Assembly (NCBI GenBank): GCA_020634245.1
Contig: JACKCC010000019.1
Span: 62,001-126,000 of the forward strand
DNA length: 64,000 bases
Direction: 5' to 3'
Source: Ardenticatenaceae bacterium
GTDB lineage: Bacteria; Chloroflexota; Anaerolineae; Promineifilales; Promineifilaceae
Shown here piece by piece: positions 41,387-51,200 of the stretch (positions within the stretch are counted from its first letter, which is position 1; each line of letters starts with the position of its first letter). A program made the translations under genes and the position numbers. Under the pieces are notes generated by a model. It searched no databases and was not told the DNA's origin. It saw only the letters and a list, made by a program, of their open reading frames with translations.

Positions 41387-42426
41387 ACTCTAATTGCTAA
41401 CCTCAAAAGGTAAGGTTGACGAATTTGCCTCCCAACTTACACTCCTAAAGTTTGACACCACATCAGACAAAGGAGTATCCGATGAGAGGCTTAACAGATT
41501 ATATTACACAGGCAGCATGGAGCGATATTTTGACGGTTCAATATGTTTTGGTAGATGATTCTTATCAACAACTGGATGTCCATATTTTGCCTGAGCGCAA
41601 ATTTGCACCACAAGGGACGCCTTGCTTTAGTGATTCTGAGGTCATCACCATTGCCCTTTTGGGAGAGATGGTTTTTGCCGGTGATGAAGATAAAACACTG
41701 CACTTTATACGACAATATCATCTCGACATGTTTCCTCATTTGCTCGATAACTCTCGTTTCAATCGCCGTCGTCATCAGCTAGCGGGCGTCATGGAAGCGA
41801 TTCGAGAGCATTTGCGAGACCGTTGGCGGGCAAAACATCCTCTAGATATCGAAACAGAAAACTTGCGTATCGTGGATAGTGCGCCCATCTCTATCTGCAC
41901 CTATACTCGTGGTGGTCGTTGCCAGAGCATCCCATTAGATTGGCGAGATGAATGGTTTGGCGTTTGTACCAGCAAGAAAGCCAAGTTTTTTGGCGCGCGT
42001 TGCCACATAACAACGACCCTAGACCAGATGATTGACACCTGGTTACTAGCTCCGGGTTCTTATGATGACCGTAAACCCATGGCCGCCTTGTTAGAAAATC
42101 GTCATGGACTGTCCGTTATCGGCGACAAAGGCTATGTCAGTGAAGACCTCGCCCATCGTTTGTGGGAAGATGACCAACATCTACTCCTTGCTTTGAAGAA
42201 GGATAATCAAACAGAACAATGGCCTGACGGAATCCAACGAATATTGGGTTATTTGCGCCATCGGGTCGAAACAGCCTTTAGTGTGCTGGAAAACGTATTC
42301 GATTTTGAAAGTCCTAAATCCCGTTCGCTTGCTGGGTTGATTGCTCGGACAACCACGAAGATTTTGGCTTATACCATTAGCTTCTTTCTTGCCGAGATTC
42401 TCACCCCAGAGCTTAGCAATTAGAGT
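41387..42426 (+). mobile_element. IS982-family insertion sequence, 1040 bp
   Basis: Ends are the perfect 14-bp inverted repeats ACTCTAATTGCTAA (41387-41400) and TTAGCAATTAGAGT (42413-42426), extending to 18 bp with one mismatch. The flanking 5-bp target duplication AACAA is at 41382-41386 and 42427-42431. It carries one transposase gene. It contains no ACGGCCGT octamer, in contrast to its surroundings, and its ends are intact, so it arrived recently. Confidence 0.93.
41482..42423 (+). CDS. IS982-family transposase
   Basis: DDE transposase of about 313 residues. The helical N-terminal part contains FPHLLDNSRFNRRRHQLAG, as in IS982 members. The acidic residues lie in RIVDSAPISIC (first Asp), SVIGDKGYVSEDL (second Asp) and LRHRVETAFSVLENVFD (Glu). 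The segment SYDDRKPMAALLE between the first two is also typical. The reading frame is complete and undamaged, so the element may be active. The ATG at 41482 follows AAAGGAG; the stop lies just inside the right end. Confidence 0.9.
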   Translation: MRGLTDYITQAAWSDILTVQYVLVDDSYQQLDVHILPERKFAPQGTPCFSDSEVITIALLGEMVFAGDEDKTLHFIRQYHLDMFPHLLDNSRFNRRRHQLAGVMEAIREHLRDRWRAKHPLDIETENLRIVDSAPISICTYTRGGRCQSIPLDWRDEWFGVCTSKKAKFFGARCHITTTLDQMIDTWLLAPGSYDDRKPMAALLENRHGLSVIGDKGYVSEDLAHRLWEDDQHLLLALKKDNQTEQWPDGIQRILGYLRHRVETAFSVLENVFDFESPKSRSLAGLIARTTTKILAYTISFFLAEILTPELSN

Positions 42427-42494
42427 AACAAAGACGTCATCGGTGATGATCCCAACAAAATCCGCGTAGGCATGGAACTGAAAATATAAAGAAA

Positions 42495-42553
42495 GGCAGA
42501 GGGCAGAAGGCAGAAATCAGAATTCCCCCCATTTCTGCCTTCTGCCCTCTGCC
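42495..42553. repeat. Word-array hairpin with 23-bp perfect stem, CTGCCTTCTGCC family
   Basis: The 23 bases at 42495-42517 (GGCAGAGGGCAGAAGGCAG, then AAAT) are the exact reverse complement of 42531-42553, with a 13-base loop. It sits between the converging LysM and antiporter genes and probably ends transcripts from both sides. Confidence 0.88.
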
Positions 42554-42562
42554 TCCTTCCTT

Positions 42563-43558
42563 CTAAATTCCCACTCCCCGCGAAAACAGCAAATACATCC
42601 CAAAAATATACACCAGAATAATCGCCAGCGTATCCAGTTCCAGAAAGAGGATTTTGCGCTCCACGCGGGCCAGATTGCCCAGCAGCGCCATGTTGGTGAG
42701 GAGCATCCCCAGCAAGGCCACTAAAGCAAAATTGGGATCGATGGCGGCCAGGAAACGGCCGTCTACATAAAAGAAATCCGCAATCCCCACGCCCAGCATA
42801 TTAAAAACACTGGAGCCAAACAAGTTGCCCACCGCCATGTCATACGCGCCGATGCGCACCGCCGCCACCGCCGCCAACAGCTCCGGCAGCGACGTAATCA
42901 CACTCAAAATCGCCGTACCGACAAAGCCGGTCCCCATCCCCGTAATCACCGCAATCTCCGAGCTGGCATTGACCAGCAGCGGCACAACCATCACCAACAC
43001 CGCCGCCGAAATCGCAAACCCAACGATGCCCTTCAGCAGCGAGGGGAACTCCGGCCCCGGCTCCACCGCCACCGGCGTAGGCACCGACGACGGCCCGTTA
43101 ACCTCCCGCTGAATCAGCCAGATGCCGCCAAAGTAGATCAAAATAATGACTAAACTGTCTGTCCCCACCCAACCAATCGTCGAGTGAAAATCAGCCAGAA
43201 TGGCAATCGCCGCCATCAACATCAAAATCGTCGTCAACGTCGCCGTCAACGCATGGCTGATGGCGATCTTGCGCATCAACGGCACCTGGAAGGTCATCAA
43301 ATCGACCAATGCCAGCAGCAGCATGTTGACCATGTTGCTGCCGAACAGGTTACCGGCCGCCAGATTGGGCACGCCAGCTTGAAATGAACTGACCGAGGCG
43401 ATCAATTCCGGCAGCGAGGTGGCCCCCGCCAGAAAAATCGTGCCCACAAAGACGCCGCCCAACCGCGTCCGCACAGCAATCACATCGCCGTACTCGGCCA
43501 GTTTAATCGCCGCCAGCACCACAACGGCCGCACTCAGAATAAATGTTATCCAGACCAT
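42563..43558 (-). CDS. Calcium/sodium antiporter of the CaCA superfamily
   Basis: Cation exchanger of 331 residues with ten or so helices in two inverted halves. Each half contains an alpha repeat: FLAGATSLPELIASVSSFQAG near residue 42 and ILSVITSLPELLAAVAAVRIG near 220, followed by NLFGSNMVNMLLLA and NLFGSSVFNMLGVG. The Glu of each SLPEL motif binds the ions. This is the YrbG-type layout. It probably extrudes Ca2+ in exchange for Na+ or H+. The ATG is at 43558. The gene ends in the 23-bp hairpin and has no obvious operon partner. Confidence 0.93.
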   Translation of the reverse strand: MVWITFILSAAVVVLAAIKLAEYGDVIAVRTRLGGVFVGTIFLAGATSLPELIASVSSFQAGVPNLAAGNLFGSNMVNMLLLALVDLMTFQVPLMRKIAISHALTATLTTILMLMAAIAILADFHSTIGWVGTDSLVIILIYFGGIWLIQREVNGPSSVPTPVAVEPGPEFPSLLKGIVGFAISAAVLVMVVPLLVNASSEIAVITGMGTGFVGTAILSVITSLPELLAAVAAVRIGAYDMAVGNLFGSSVFNMLGVGIADFFYVDGRFLAAIDPNFALVALLGMLLTNMALLGNLARVERKILFLELDTLAIILVYIFGMYLLFSRGVGI

Positions 43559-43570
43559 GAGTTTTTTGTG

Positions 43571-43655
43571 TCAGGTATCAAGTGTCAAGTGGCAGGTGGC
43601 GGGTAGCAAGTCGCCCTTTCACCCCTGCCCCCCTGCACCCTTGCACCCTCACCCC
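43571..43655. repeat. Word arrays AAGTGTCAAGTGGCAGGTGGC and CACCCCTGCCCCCCTGC
   Basis: AAGTGTCAAGTGGCAGG words lead into CCCCTGCCCCCCTGCACCC words of the family also found at 4589-4636 and 57107-57142. The 3' end overlaps the stop codon of the PII-like gene. Confidence 0.68.
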
Positions 43656-44014
43656 GCCACATCCTCACCCGCGTACGGCTCCGGGAAGCCCCACGTTTTG
43701 ACTACCGGTAAAGCGAAGATGATGCCGGTGTGGGGTTTGGTCAGGTCGCCGAGCACACCTTCCGTAGCGGCAACGGCCGCTTCCGCCGTCTCCATATCAT
43801 CAATCACGGCAAAAATCGTGTTGTGCCCCACCCGGCCGCTGCCAAAAATCTGACTGAAGCCGGCAAACATCGGCCCGGCCACCGGCCGTGGCAGCACCCG
43901 ATTAACGCCGGTGCTTTCCATAATCGTCACACCTTTCACCCCGGCCTCAACCCAGGCCGTCAATACATCATTCAAATGGGCGCTGTCGTCCAGCACCATC
44001 ATGAGCATAAACAT
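43649..44014 (-). CDS. PII-like small regulatory protein
   Basis: Protein of about 121 residues with the ferredoxin-like pattern of PII-type proteins: MFMLMMVLDDSAHLNDVLTAW, then GVKGVTIMESTG, a loop with GPMFAGFSQIFGSGRVGHNTI, and VIDDMETAEAAVAATEGVLG. The long middle loop is in the place of the T loop. The uridylylated Tyr of GlnB is absent. GAGGAG precedes the ATG at 44014. It follows the PH-like membrane protein by five bases, so both are one unit. Regulation of a membrane transporter such as the nearby antiporter is conceivable but not shown. Confidence 0.6.
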   Translation of the reverse strand: MFMLMMVLDDSAHLNDVLTAWVEAGVKGVTIMESTGVNRVLPRPVAGPMFAGFSQIFGSGRVGHNTIFAVIDDMETAEAAVAATEGVLGDLTKPHTGIIFALPVVKTWGFPEPYAGEDVAG

Positions 44015-44019
44015 TTTAG

Positions 44020-45015
44020 CTATCTCCTCACAATTCTGGGCAATGAGGGCCAATTTTGCTTTCGCACACGCACATTTTTCGAACGCTTAAACGTCCCATC
44101 AGCTTGTGTGAATTCAATTTTGTCTACAATGATTCGCGAGCGGATATATTCAGCCATTCTCTCTTTGTTAGGCTTGGCCCAGGCAACGGGGCCAGAAATT
44201 TTTAGCTGCTTATCCTTACCAAAGAAAATAATCGTAGCCGTTCCATTGACTTCAACCCGTTCAACTTCCGACCAGGCCATGCGATACTGACGAAATGGCA
44301 CAGTACGGGTAATAAATTCATTATCTACTTCGGTATATCCAACAATCAAATACAATAAACCCGACAACAATACAAACATTAGTGAAATCGGACTCATCAT
44401 AATCTGACCATCCCGCCAATCAAGAATAACTGCCAAAACAAAAAAGATTGGTCCGACCCAAACTAACCACTTGAACAGCCGCGGGTCTGAAACGCGAATT
44501 GGGGTTGGCAAATCTTCAACTTTCGTTGGGGTGGGATATTTTGAGGCTTCTACTTGATAGTCAGGCAGGTTTTTGTAAGCATCTTCTGCCAACGCTTCTG
44601 CTGGCACACGGGCCTGAACAGCTTCCCAAACCTCATCTCGACCAAAATATTTCATGTTGGGAACAGCAATTACACCCTGCAAAGTCCCCAACATAATGTA
44701 ATGCTGCACAGATCGTTCTTTTGATGGCGTCACAACATGTTTGGCAACAATTACTTCATCCCAGAAAACCTTAAGCTCATTCTTACCGACTTTAGCTTCA
44801 AGCTTTGATTCATCGACGCGTATGTAATTCCGCCACATTGGCAAGGTTTCTTGAAAGAACCCAAGAATCATTACAAACAAAAGGACAATAGCCATAAATA
44901 CAGGTGCAACATCATAATAAATACCAGCTCCCAGAAACAAATTAATAGCCAGTCCTGGCAGAATGACATCGGTAATCCAGTATCGTTTTTTAGCTCGGAA
45001 AGTTATGGTTGACAT
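44020..45015 (-). CDS. Membrane protein with PH-like domains, unknown function
   Basis: Protein of 331 residues with two membrane hairpins (around residues 18-60 and 185-230). Each is followed by a beta-rich part ending in a helix: NYIRVDESKLEAKVGKNELKVFWDEV and TRTVPFRQYRMAWSEVERVEVNG. This pattern is that of bacterial PH-domain membrane proteins (YdbT/bPH families), but the match is only structural. The C-terminus is basic. The ATG at 45015 has AGGTGG eight bases before. It is followed closely by the PII-like gene. Confidence 0.6.
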   Translation of the reverse strand: MSTITFRAKKRYWITDVILPGLAINLFLGAGIYYDVAPVFMAIVLLFVMILGFFQETLPMWRNYIRVDESKLEAKVGKNELKVFWDEVIVAKHVVTPSKERSVQHYIMLGTLQGVIAVPNMKYFGRDEVWEAVQARVPAEALAEDAYKNLPDYQVEASKYPTPTKVEDLPTPIRVSDPRLFKWLVWVGPIFFVLAVILDWRDGQIMMSPISLMFVLLSGLLYLIVGYTEVDNEFITRTVPFRQYRMAWSEVERVEVNGTATIIFFGKDKQLKISGPVAWAKPNKERMAEYIRSRIIVDKIEFTQADGTFKRSKNVRVRKQNWPSLPRIVRR

Positions 45016-45049
45016 CGATGAATCCACCTAATGCAAGTATTTGATTATT

Positions 45050-45898
45050 CTATACGCCTGAAGAACGATACTTGTTGTGTGATTTTTTTACTTTTTCCAA
45101 CCAATCAGCCAACTCTTGTTCATCTCCATTTGTTAGAACACGTTTGATTTCGTCTAGTTGAGTTTGGTAAGCTTCGATTTGGGTTAAAACGGCCGTTCCA
45201 TTCGTCAACAAAATATCCAGCAGCATCTGCGGATCCGAACCGGCCAGACGGGTCGTGGAGCGGAAACCGGAAGCGCTGACCTGCCACAACTGGTCGTCGT
45301 TTTGCGCCGCCGCCGTCTGCATCAGCGCCGCCGAGACAAGGTAGGGCAAATGGCTGGTAGCCGCAACCATGTTGTCGTGGGCCTGCGACGGCAAAAGCAG
45401 TGGATTGGCCCCGATAGTCTCGATGATTTCGTAGGCGATGGCGGTGAGTTGGGGGGTGGTACGGCCGTTCTCACACAATACAAACGTCTGTCCCCGGTAC
45501 AAATCGGCCGCTGCCGCAGCAAAACCGGCCGTCTCCTTGCCGCACATCGGATGGCCGCCAATCGCCGCAAACGATCCCGGCAGCGCTTCCATCACCCGGC
45601 CAATTTCCGCCTTCGTGCTGCCCAAATCCATCACCAGGCAACCATCAGGCCGAACAGTCGGCAGTTGGGTCAGCAGGCGCAAAATCGTGCGCACCGGCGT
45701 AGCCAGGATGACCAGTTCGGCCTCTTTCACGCCTTCAGCCAGATCGCCGGTGACAACATCGGCTAACTCTTGAGCAGCAGTTCGTGTTTCGGGATTGCTG
45801 TCAATGATGGTGAGGTGGGCGAGGAACGGCCGTAACGCCAGCGCCAGCGATCCGCCCATCAAACCCAAACCAACAATACAAACTCGTTCTACTTGCAT
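45050..45898 (-). CDS. tyrA: Prephenate dehydrogenase
   Basis: Oxidises prephenate to 4-hydroxyphenylpyruvate in tyrosine synthesis. The NAD-binding fold starts at once with VCIVGLGLMGGSLALAL, followed by acidic IDSNPET. The substrate region has GGHPMCGKETAGFAAA and LYRGQTFVLCEN, and the helical domain contains HDNMVAATSHLPYLVSAAL with the conserved His and Pro. At 282 residues it lacks an ACT domain. The ATG at 45898 lies eight bases after a TATAAT box, which suggests a leaderless message. Confidence 0.93.
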   Translation of the reverse strand: MQVERVCIVGLGLMGGSLALALRPFLAHLTIIDSNPETRTAAQELADVVTGDLAEGVKEAELVILATPVRTILRLLTQLPTVRPDGCLVMDLGSTKAEIGRVMEALPGSFAAIGGHPMCGKETAGFAAAAADLYRGQTFVLCENGRTTPQLTAIAYEIIETIGANPLLLPSQAHDNMVAATSHLPYLVSAALMQTAAAQNDDQLWQVSASGFRSTTRLAGSDPQMLLDILLTNGTAVLTQIEAYQTQLDEIKRVLTNGDEQELADWLEKVKKSHNKYRSSGV

Positions 45899-45906
45899 GG
45901 CTGCCA

Positions 45907-45912
45907 ATTATA
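45907..45912 (-). promoter_or_regulatory. -10 box of tyrA
   Basis: TATAAT on the minus strand, eight bases before the tyrA ATG; no ribosome-binding site fits between. Transcription would begin at or next to the start codon. Confidence 0.6.
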
Positions 45913-45952
45913 ACAGCCCGTGCCCAAACCTTAAAAAGCGGCTCGATGAAAA

Positions 45953-48022
45953 TCAATTTTGCAGATTACTAGTCGGCCAGATGAGGAAACGGCCGTCCTC
46001 CTTACCCACAAAATACAAACTATCCGTCACTGGATCAAAGCCAACCAACTGTCCATCAACGGGCGCAGACGCGGCTTGCAAGACAGCCATCGTTTCCATG
46101 TCCAACACTTGCAAGCCGTTGACCGTTATTTCGTACAACCGGCCCCGATTCTCATCCACCTGGAAACCAGAGAAGCCGCCGATGAAATCCTGGCCACGAT
46201 CGATTTGTTCCAGCCAGGGCTGGCCATTTTGCCAGGCCCATTGGAACGTTTTGCCCAGGCGAAACCAACTTTTGGCGTAGAAACGGCCGTTCACCGCCGC
46301 CCCACTCAAATAATCTACACCCGGATACCGGGCCACCTCGCTCATCGTATTCAAATCATAGACGACAACCGTATACGATACCCAGGGCGTGCAGACGTAA
46401 TCAATAAATGTCAGGTACAGCAAACGGGCCTGATTATCAAACCAGGTTTGTTGAATGGTTGGCGGTTCCTCCATCGGCTCGCCGCACACGGTCCCTTCCA
46501 CTTCAAAGGGAATCGTCTGCTGCCACGTTTCCGACAGTGGATCAGCAATCAGCAGCATTTGATCGCGGAAAAGAAGCGCATTGCCCGTAACTGTATCAAC
46601 CTGCAAATGGGCATGACTGCGTTCGCCCGGCGGCAGCGTGAAACCATTGAGCGCCTGCCCGGTCGCTGTGTCAATTGTTGTCAGGCCATACGGATAATTA
46701 TCTACAACCAACAAATTGCGGCTGGCATCCAAAGCCAGATCACCAGTCAGGCCATATACAGTCAGCAAACGGCCTGTCGCCGCGTCCAGACTGACCGTTT
46801 GTGTAATGCCATCGACGGCGGCATTGGCGTAGAGACGGCCGTTTCCACTATCTACAATCAGCGGCGGCACAATCCGCAAGGTTTCCGGCACAATACCCGT
46901 CTGAGCTAACGGCGTGCGGGTTGGCAGTGGTAATGTTGGCACGGCCGTGTCCGGCGTTGGAGGGACGCCTGGCGGCGTCGGCGATGGATAGGGCCGGGGC
47001 ACATCCTCGCCCACAGCCGCCAGCAGGTAAAACTCGATATAATGATTCCAGTCTTGGTCATAGGGCCGGGTGATGAGCCACATTGGGACTAACCGCTCCG
47101 CCTGTGTGGGCAGCGGCGCGTACACCAGTTCGGCCCGGTCGCCCTGCTCGCCGTAGGACAGCGAATGAGCCTGAAAACGCAGGGGATCGCCCGCGTCAAA
47201 GCCATCCATTTGTGCCCGCTCGTAAAAGAAAGCGCTCGACACCGTACCCTGCAAAAAGGCGGGATACACTTCGCTGAGGGGCTGAATAACGGCCGTTTCC
47301 CCTGCCGCAAAATGTGCCTGGATGATACGCGCTTCAACGACACGGCCGTTACCATCAATCCGCACCGTCACCCCCGGCCCTTCACTCACCCCGGTCAGCC
47401 GCAAACCGTCCGGAGCAAAGGCCACGTGAACCACATAATTCTCTCCATAACCGGGAAATTCATGGGCCACCAACGGCTCTGACAGTAAATTATGGTCGCG
47501 CACAAAATCCAGGGCAACGGCCGTGACCACATCCGACGACAAAATCAATGGTATCTCACCGGCCGGAGTCAGTATGGGATTGACCGGATTCTGCCAATCA
47601 ATCCCGCTGCTGTAAACAATCACCTGCTCATACGGCGACCGGATGAACGTCAACTGCTCATAGGTGCTGATAGCTTCATCACGGCTAAAAACCTGGATCA
47701 TCTCTTCTGATTCCTGCGCCACTTGGGCATTGTCCAGGCCAAATGACTGCGCCCAGGCCAACGCCGCCTCGCCGGTGGAAGGAATGGGTTCCGGCACGGC
47801 CGTGTAAATCGGCAAAGCCGCCGGAGCCTCATCAAGCGGCAGCGGCAGCATATCCGGCGTGATGCCATCGGATATGAGTGGTGTCGATGAAACTTCTGGC
47901 AGCGGGTAAAGTGTAGGTGTCTGGCTTTGGTCGGCAGCACCCGGTTCCAATTCCGTCGGGACACAGGCAGCCAAAGCAAAAAGAGCAAACAAAAAAACGG
48001 CCGTTTTCCAAAAAGTACGCAT
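45953..48022 (-). CDS. Large lipoprotein with a C-terminal beta-propeller-like part
   Basis: Exported lipoprotein of 689 residues (signal peptide then ALAACVP). The first 350 residues are mixed alpha/beta without a recognisable family. A Pro/Thr linker (PTPPGVPPTPDTAVPTLPLP) follows. The remaining 300 residues show repeated blades such as NGRLYANAAVDGITQTVSLDAATGRLL and ENRGRLYEITVNGLQVLDMETMAVL, like a YVTN/WD-type propeller. It may be a surface sensor or binding protein. GGAGG five bases before the ATG at 48022 sets the start. It is unusually rich in ACGGCCGT (nine copies). Confidence 0.75.
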   Translation of the reverse strand: MRTFWKTAVFLFALFALAACVPTELEPGAADQSQTPTLYPLPEVSSTPLISDGITPDMLPLPLDEAPAALPIYTAVPEPIPSTGEAALAWAQSFGLDNAQVAQESEEMIQVFSRDEAISTYEQLTFIRSPYEQVIVYSSGIDWQNPVNPILTPAGEIPLILSSDVVTAVALDFVRDHNLLSEPLVAHEFPGYGENYVVHVAFAPDGLRLTGVSEGPGVTVRIDGNGRVVEARIIQAHFAAGETAVIQPLSEVYPAFLQGTVSSAFFYERAQMDGFDAGDPLRFQAHSLSYGEQGDRAELVYAPLPTQAERLVPMWLITRPYDQDWNHYIEFYLLAAVGEDVPRPYPSPTPPGVPPTPDTAVPTLPLPTRTPLAQTGIVPETLRIVPPLIVDSGNGRLYANAAVDGITQTVSLDAATGRLLTVYGLTGDLALDASRNLLVVDNYPYGLTTIDTATGQALNGFTLPPGERSHAHLQVDTVTGNALLFRDQMLLIADPLSETWQQTIPFEVEGTVCGEPMEEPPTIQQTWFDNQARLLYLTFIDYVCTPWVSYTVVVYDLNTMSEVARYPGVDYLSGAAVNGRFYAKSWFRLGKTFQWAWQNGQPWLEQIDRGQDFIGGFSGFQVDENRGRLYEITVNGLQVLDMETMAVLQAASAPVDGQLVGFDPVTDSLYFVGKEDGRFLIWPTSNLQN

Positions 48023-48214
48023 ATCAACCTCCATCTCATTTTACGATACGGTTTCTTGGCATTGTTAGCTTGACGATTAATAAACGGCCGTCCTCCCAAC
48101 TAGCAACTCAAACAAATCCTGATACAATTCTTACGTCAAAAAGCTAACAGCTACTAGCCAAACGCTAACAGCTAAATTAACAATCCCACATTCCCCCACA
48201 ATCAGGAGAATACA

Positions 48215-51200
48215 ATGACCAAGGACTTCATCTTTCACGGGTCCCTCGACGAACGCGACCCTGAACTGAACCGACTCCTTGCCCTGGAAGACCAGCGGCA
48301 AGACCAAACCATCATCCTCATCGCTTCCGAAAGCATGGCCCCCGATGCCGTGCGTCAAGCGATGGAAAGCAAATTCGCCAACGTGTACGCCGAAGGCTAT
48401 CCGCGCGAAGAAAGCCGCCGCCAAAAACAAGGCGACATCCTCGATACCGACATGGAACTGGCCCTTTACCGGCGCAACAGTGATCCGCGCTACTACAAAG
48501 GCGTCGAATACGCCGACATGCTGGAAGCCCTCACCCGCCGCCGCGCCGCCGAACTGTTCGCCGCCAATGGCATCACGCCCGACCAGCTTTATGTCAATGT
48601 ACAGCCGCTGAGCGGCGCACCAGCCAACAGCGCCGTCTACACTGCCCTGCTCCAGCCCGGCGACACCATCATGGGCCTCAATCTAAATGACGGCGGCCAT
48701 CTTTCCCACGGTACGCGCATTAATCGCTCTGGCCAACATTACAACGGCGTCACCTACTTCGTTGACGAAAAAGCCGAAAGACTGGATTATGATGCGGTTG
48801 AAAAAGTGGCACTGGAAACCAAGCCGCAAATTATCGTTGCCGGATTTTCCGCTTACCCATTTATCATCGATTGGAAACGCTTCCGGGAGATCGCCGATAA
48901 AGTAGGCGCCTACCTCCTGGCCGACATCTCTCACATCTCCGGGCTGGTCGCCTCTGGCCAACATCCCAGCCCCATCGGCATTGCCGACGTGGTGATGACC
49001 ACCACCCACAAGAGCCTTTGCGGGCCACGCGGCGCTATGATTTTGACCCATCGCCGCGATTTCTACCGCAAAATTGACCGCGCCGTCTTCCCTGGCGAAC
49101 AAGGCGGTCCCCACCTCAACACGATGGCGGCCCTGGCCGTCGCCCTCAAGCTGGCCAAAACTGACCAGTTCAACGAACTGCAAGCCCGCATTGTCCACAA
49201 CGCCCAAAGATTGGCTCAAAAATTGCAGGAACACGGCCTGCGCATCGTTGGCGGCGGCACAGAAAACCACCTGTTCATGCTAGACACCAAGAGCGTCAGC
49301 CACAATGGTGTGCCGCTGTCCGGCGATTTGGCCTCGCGTATTTTGGATACGGTGGGCATCGTCGTCAACCGCAACACCATCCCCGGCGACGTAGGCGCAT
49401 TCAATCCCACCGGCTTGCGCCTGGGCACAGTCTGGATCAGCCAGCTTGGTTTTGGCGACGCCGAGGTTGATTTGCTGGCCGAAGCCATCGCCACCGTGTT
49501 ACAGGGCTGCACGCCGTTCACCTACACAGCGCTGGGCGGCAAAGAACTGCGCCGGGCCAAAGTCTCCTACGCGGCGCTGCTGCGCGGGCGTGGAATCGTC
49601 CGCCAACTGCGCGGTTTCGAAAAACCAGCCCCGGCTGGTGATACGGTAGAACTGCACGGCAACAAGGCTGGTGAACTGTTGAATCAGGCCTTGACCAGTG
49701 ATGTCTCTGCGTTGGCTGTGGGCGAATCACAGCCCAGCCATCTATTCGGGGAGGGATTGGATGTAGATGCAACTGTGAAATGTGTGGCGGCAGATCATTA
49801 TCAACTGCGCTTTGCCGATGCGGACACAGCCGGACAAGCTGCTGAATGGCTTGCCGCTCTCTCCGATGGCTACGTGTTGTTTGATGATAAGTATGGGAAA
49901 TTAGCCGGCCCGGTAGTCGTCAAAACGATGACGGCAGATGGCGTTGCCGCTCCACAGGCGACTGACGCCGCCTTTGCCGATGGCAAGCCATATTTTGTGG
50001 GCAACGCCCAACGAACGAACGGGGAAGCATTACCGGCATTTGTCTGGAATGAGCCGGAAGACCCGCCATTGTTGAAAACAACTTTGCATGCGACGCACGT
50101 GGAGATGGGCGGCAAGATGGTTCCTTTTGGGGGCTATGATATGCCGGTCTGGTATTCGTCGGTGCTGGAAGAGCATACGGCCGTTCGCGAAACCGCCGGT
50201 TTGTTCGATGCCACCCACATGGGCGTGTTTGAGGCCAGCGGCCCGCATGTCGTCGAATTTTTGAACACCGTCACTACCAACGACGTGACAACGCTAGAAA
50301 TCGGCCAATCACATTACACCTACTTCCTCCTGCCCGATGGCAGCGTGGTCGATGATTTGATGATTTATCGCCGCGGCGAAGAGAAGTTCATGCTGGTGGT
50401 CAATGCCTCGAACAATGACAAGGATTGGGCCTGGATTAATGCGGTGAATGATGGGAAGGTGATGATTGATGGGCAACGGCCGTTTGCTAAAATCCAGCAT
50501 CCCGTCAGCCTCAAAGATTTGCGAGACCGGCAGTGGGGCGACGAATGCCGCGTGGATATTCCACTACAAGGCCCGGCTGCCCGCGATATTGTGATGGCTA
50601 TGTGTGACGATGAAGCGCTGGCCAAGCGAGTTAAAGGACTGCCCTGGGCCGGTTTGACCGAAGGCAAATTGGCCGGGTTTGATGTGGTCATCTCCCGCAC
50701 TGGCTACACCGGCGAGCGGATCGCTTACGAACTGTTCGTTCATCCCGACAAAGCGCCCGATTTCTGGAAAGCGGTGGTCAAAACGGGTGAACCGTTCGGC
50801 CTGAAACCCTGCGGTCTGGCCTCGCGCGATAGCACGCGCACCGAAGCCGGTCTGCCGCTCTACGGCCACGAACTGGCTGGGGCGCACAACATGAATCCGG
50901 CTGACGCCGGTTTTGGCAGCTACGTCAAATTGTGGAAGCCGTTCTTCATCGGCCGCGACGCGTTCATTGCCCGCGAGGAAAAACGAGATCGCATTTTGGT
51001 GCGCTTCCGCATGAATGACAAGGCGGTGCGCCGTCCCGAAACGGGCGATCCGGTTCTGGACAAGCGGGGCAAGGTTGTAGGCCAGGTGACGAGCTGTGCG
51101 GTGGATAGTGAAGGTTACATGCTGGGTTTGGCGCTGGTGCCGGTAAATATGAGTGAGGTGGGCACGGCCGTATCCATTTACCAGCTTGGTGGCGGCACAC

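Larger units (their letters stand above)
41139..42489 (+). pseudogene. LysM-domain protein split by an insertion sequence
   Basis: The first part (41139-41386) encodes a charged coiled coil (DDLKKALKEQKEQVNLARES), an Ala/Pro linker and most of a LysM domain (HTVVSGDTLTGIAKQYGKE to VYEANK). The element at 41387-42426 interrupts it. Directly after the element the frame resumes with DVIGDDPNKIRVGMELKI and a stop at 42489, which is exactly the missing end of a LysM domain. Joining the parts with one copy of the AACAA duplication restores an intact protein of about 100 residues. The truncated product still ends NKL and may or may not bind peptidoglycan. Confidence 0.9.
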
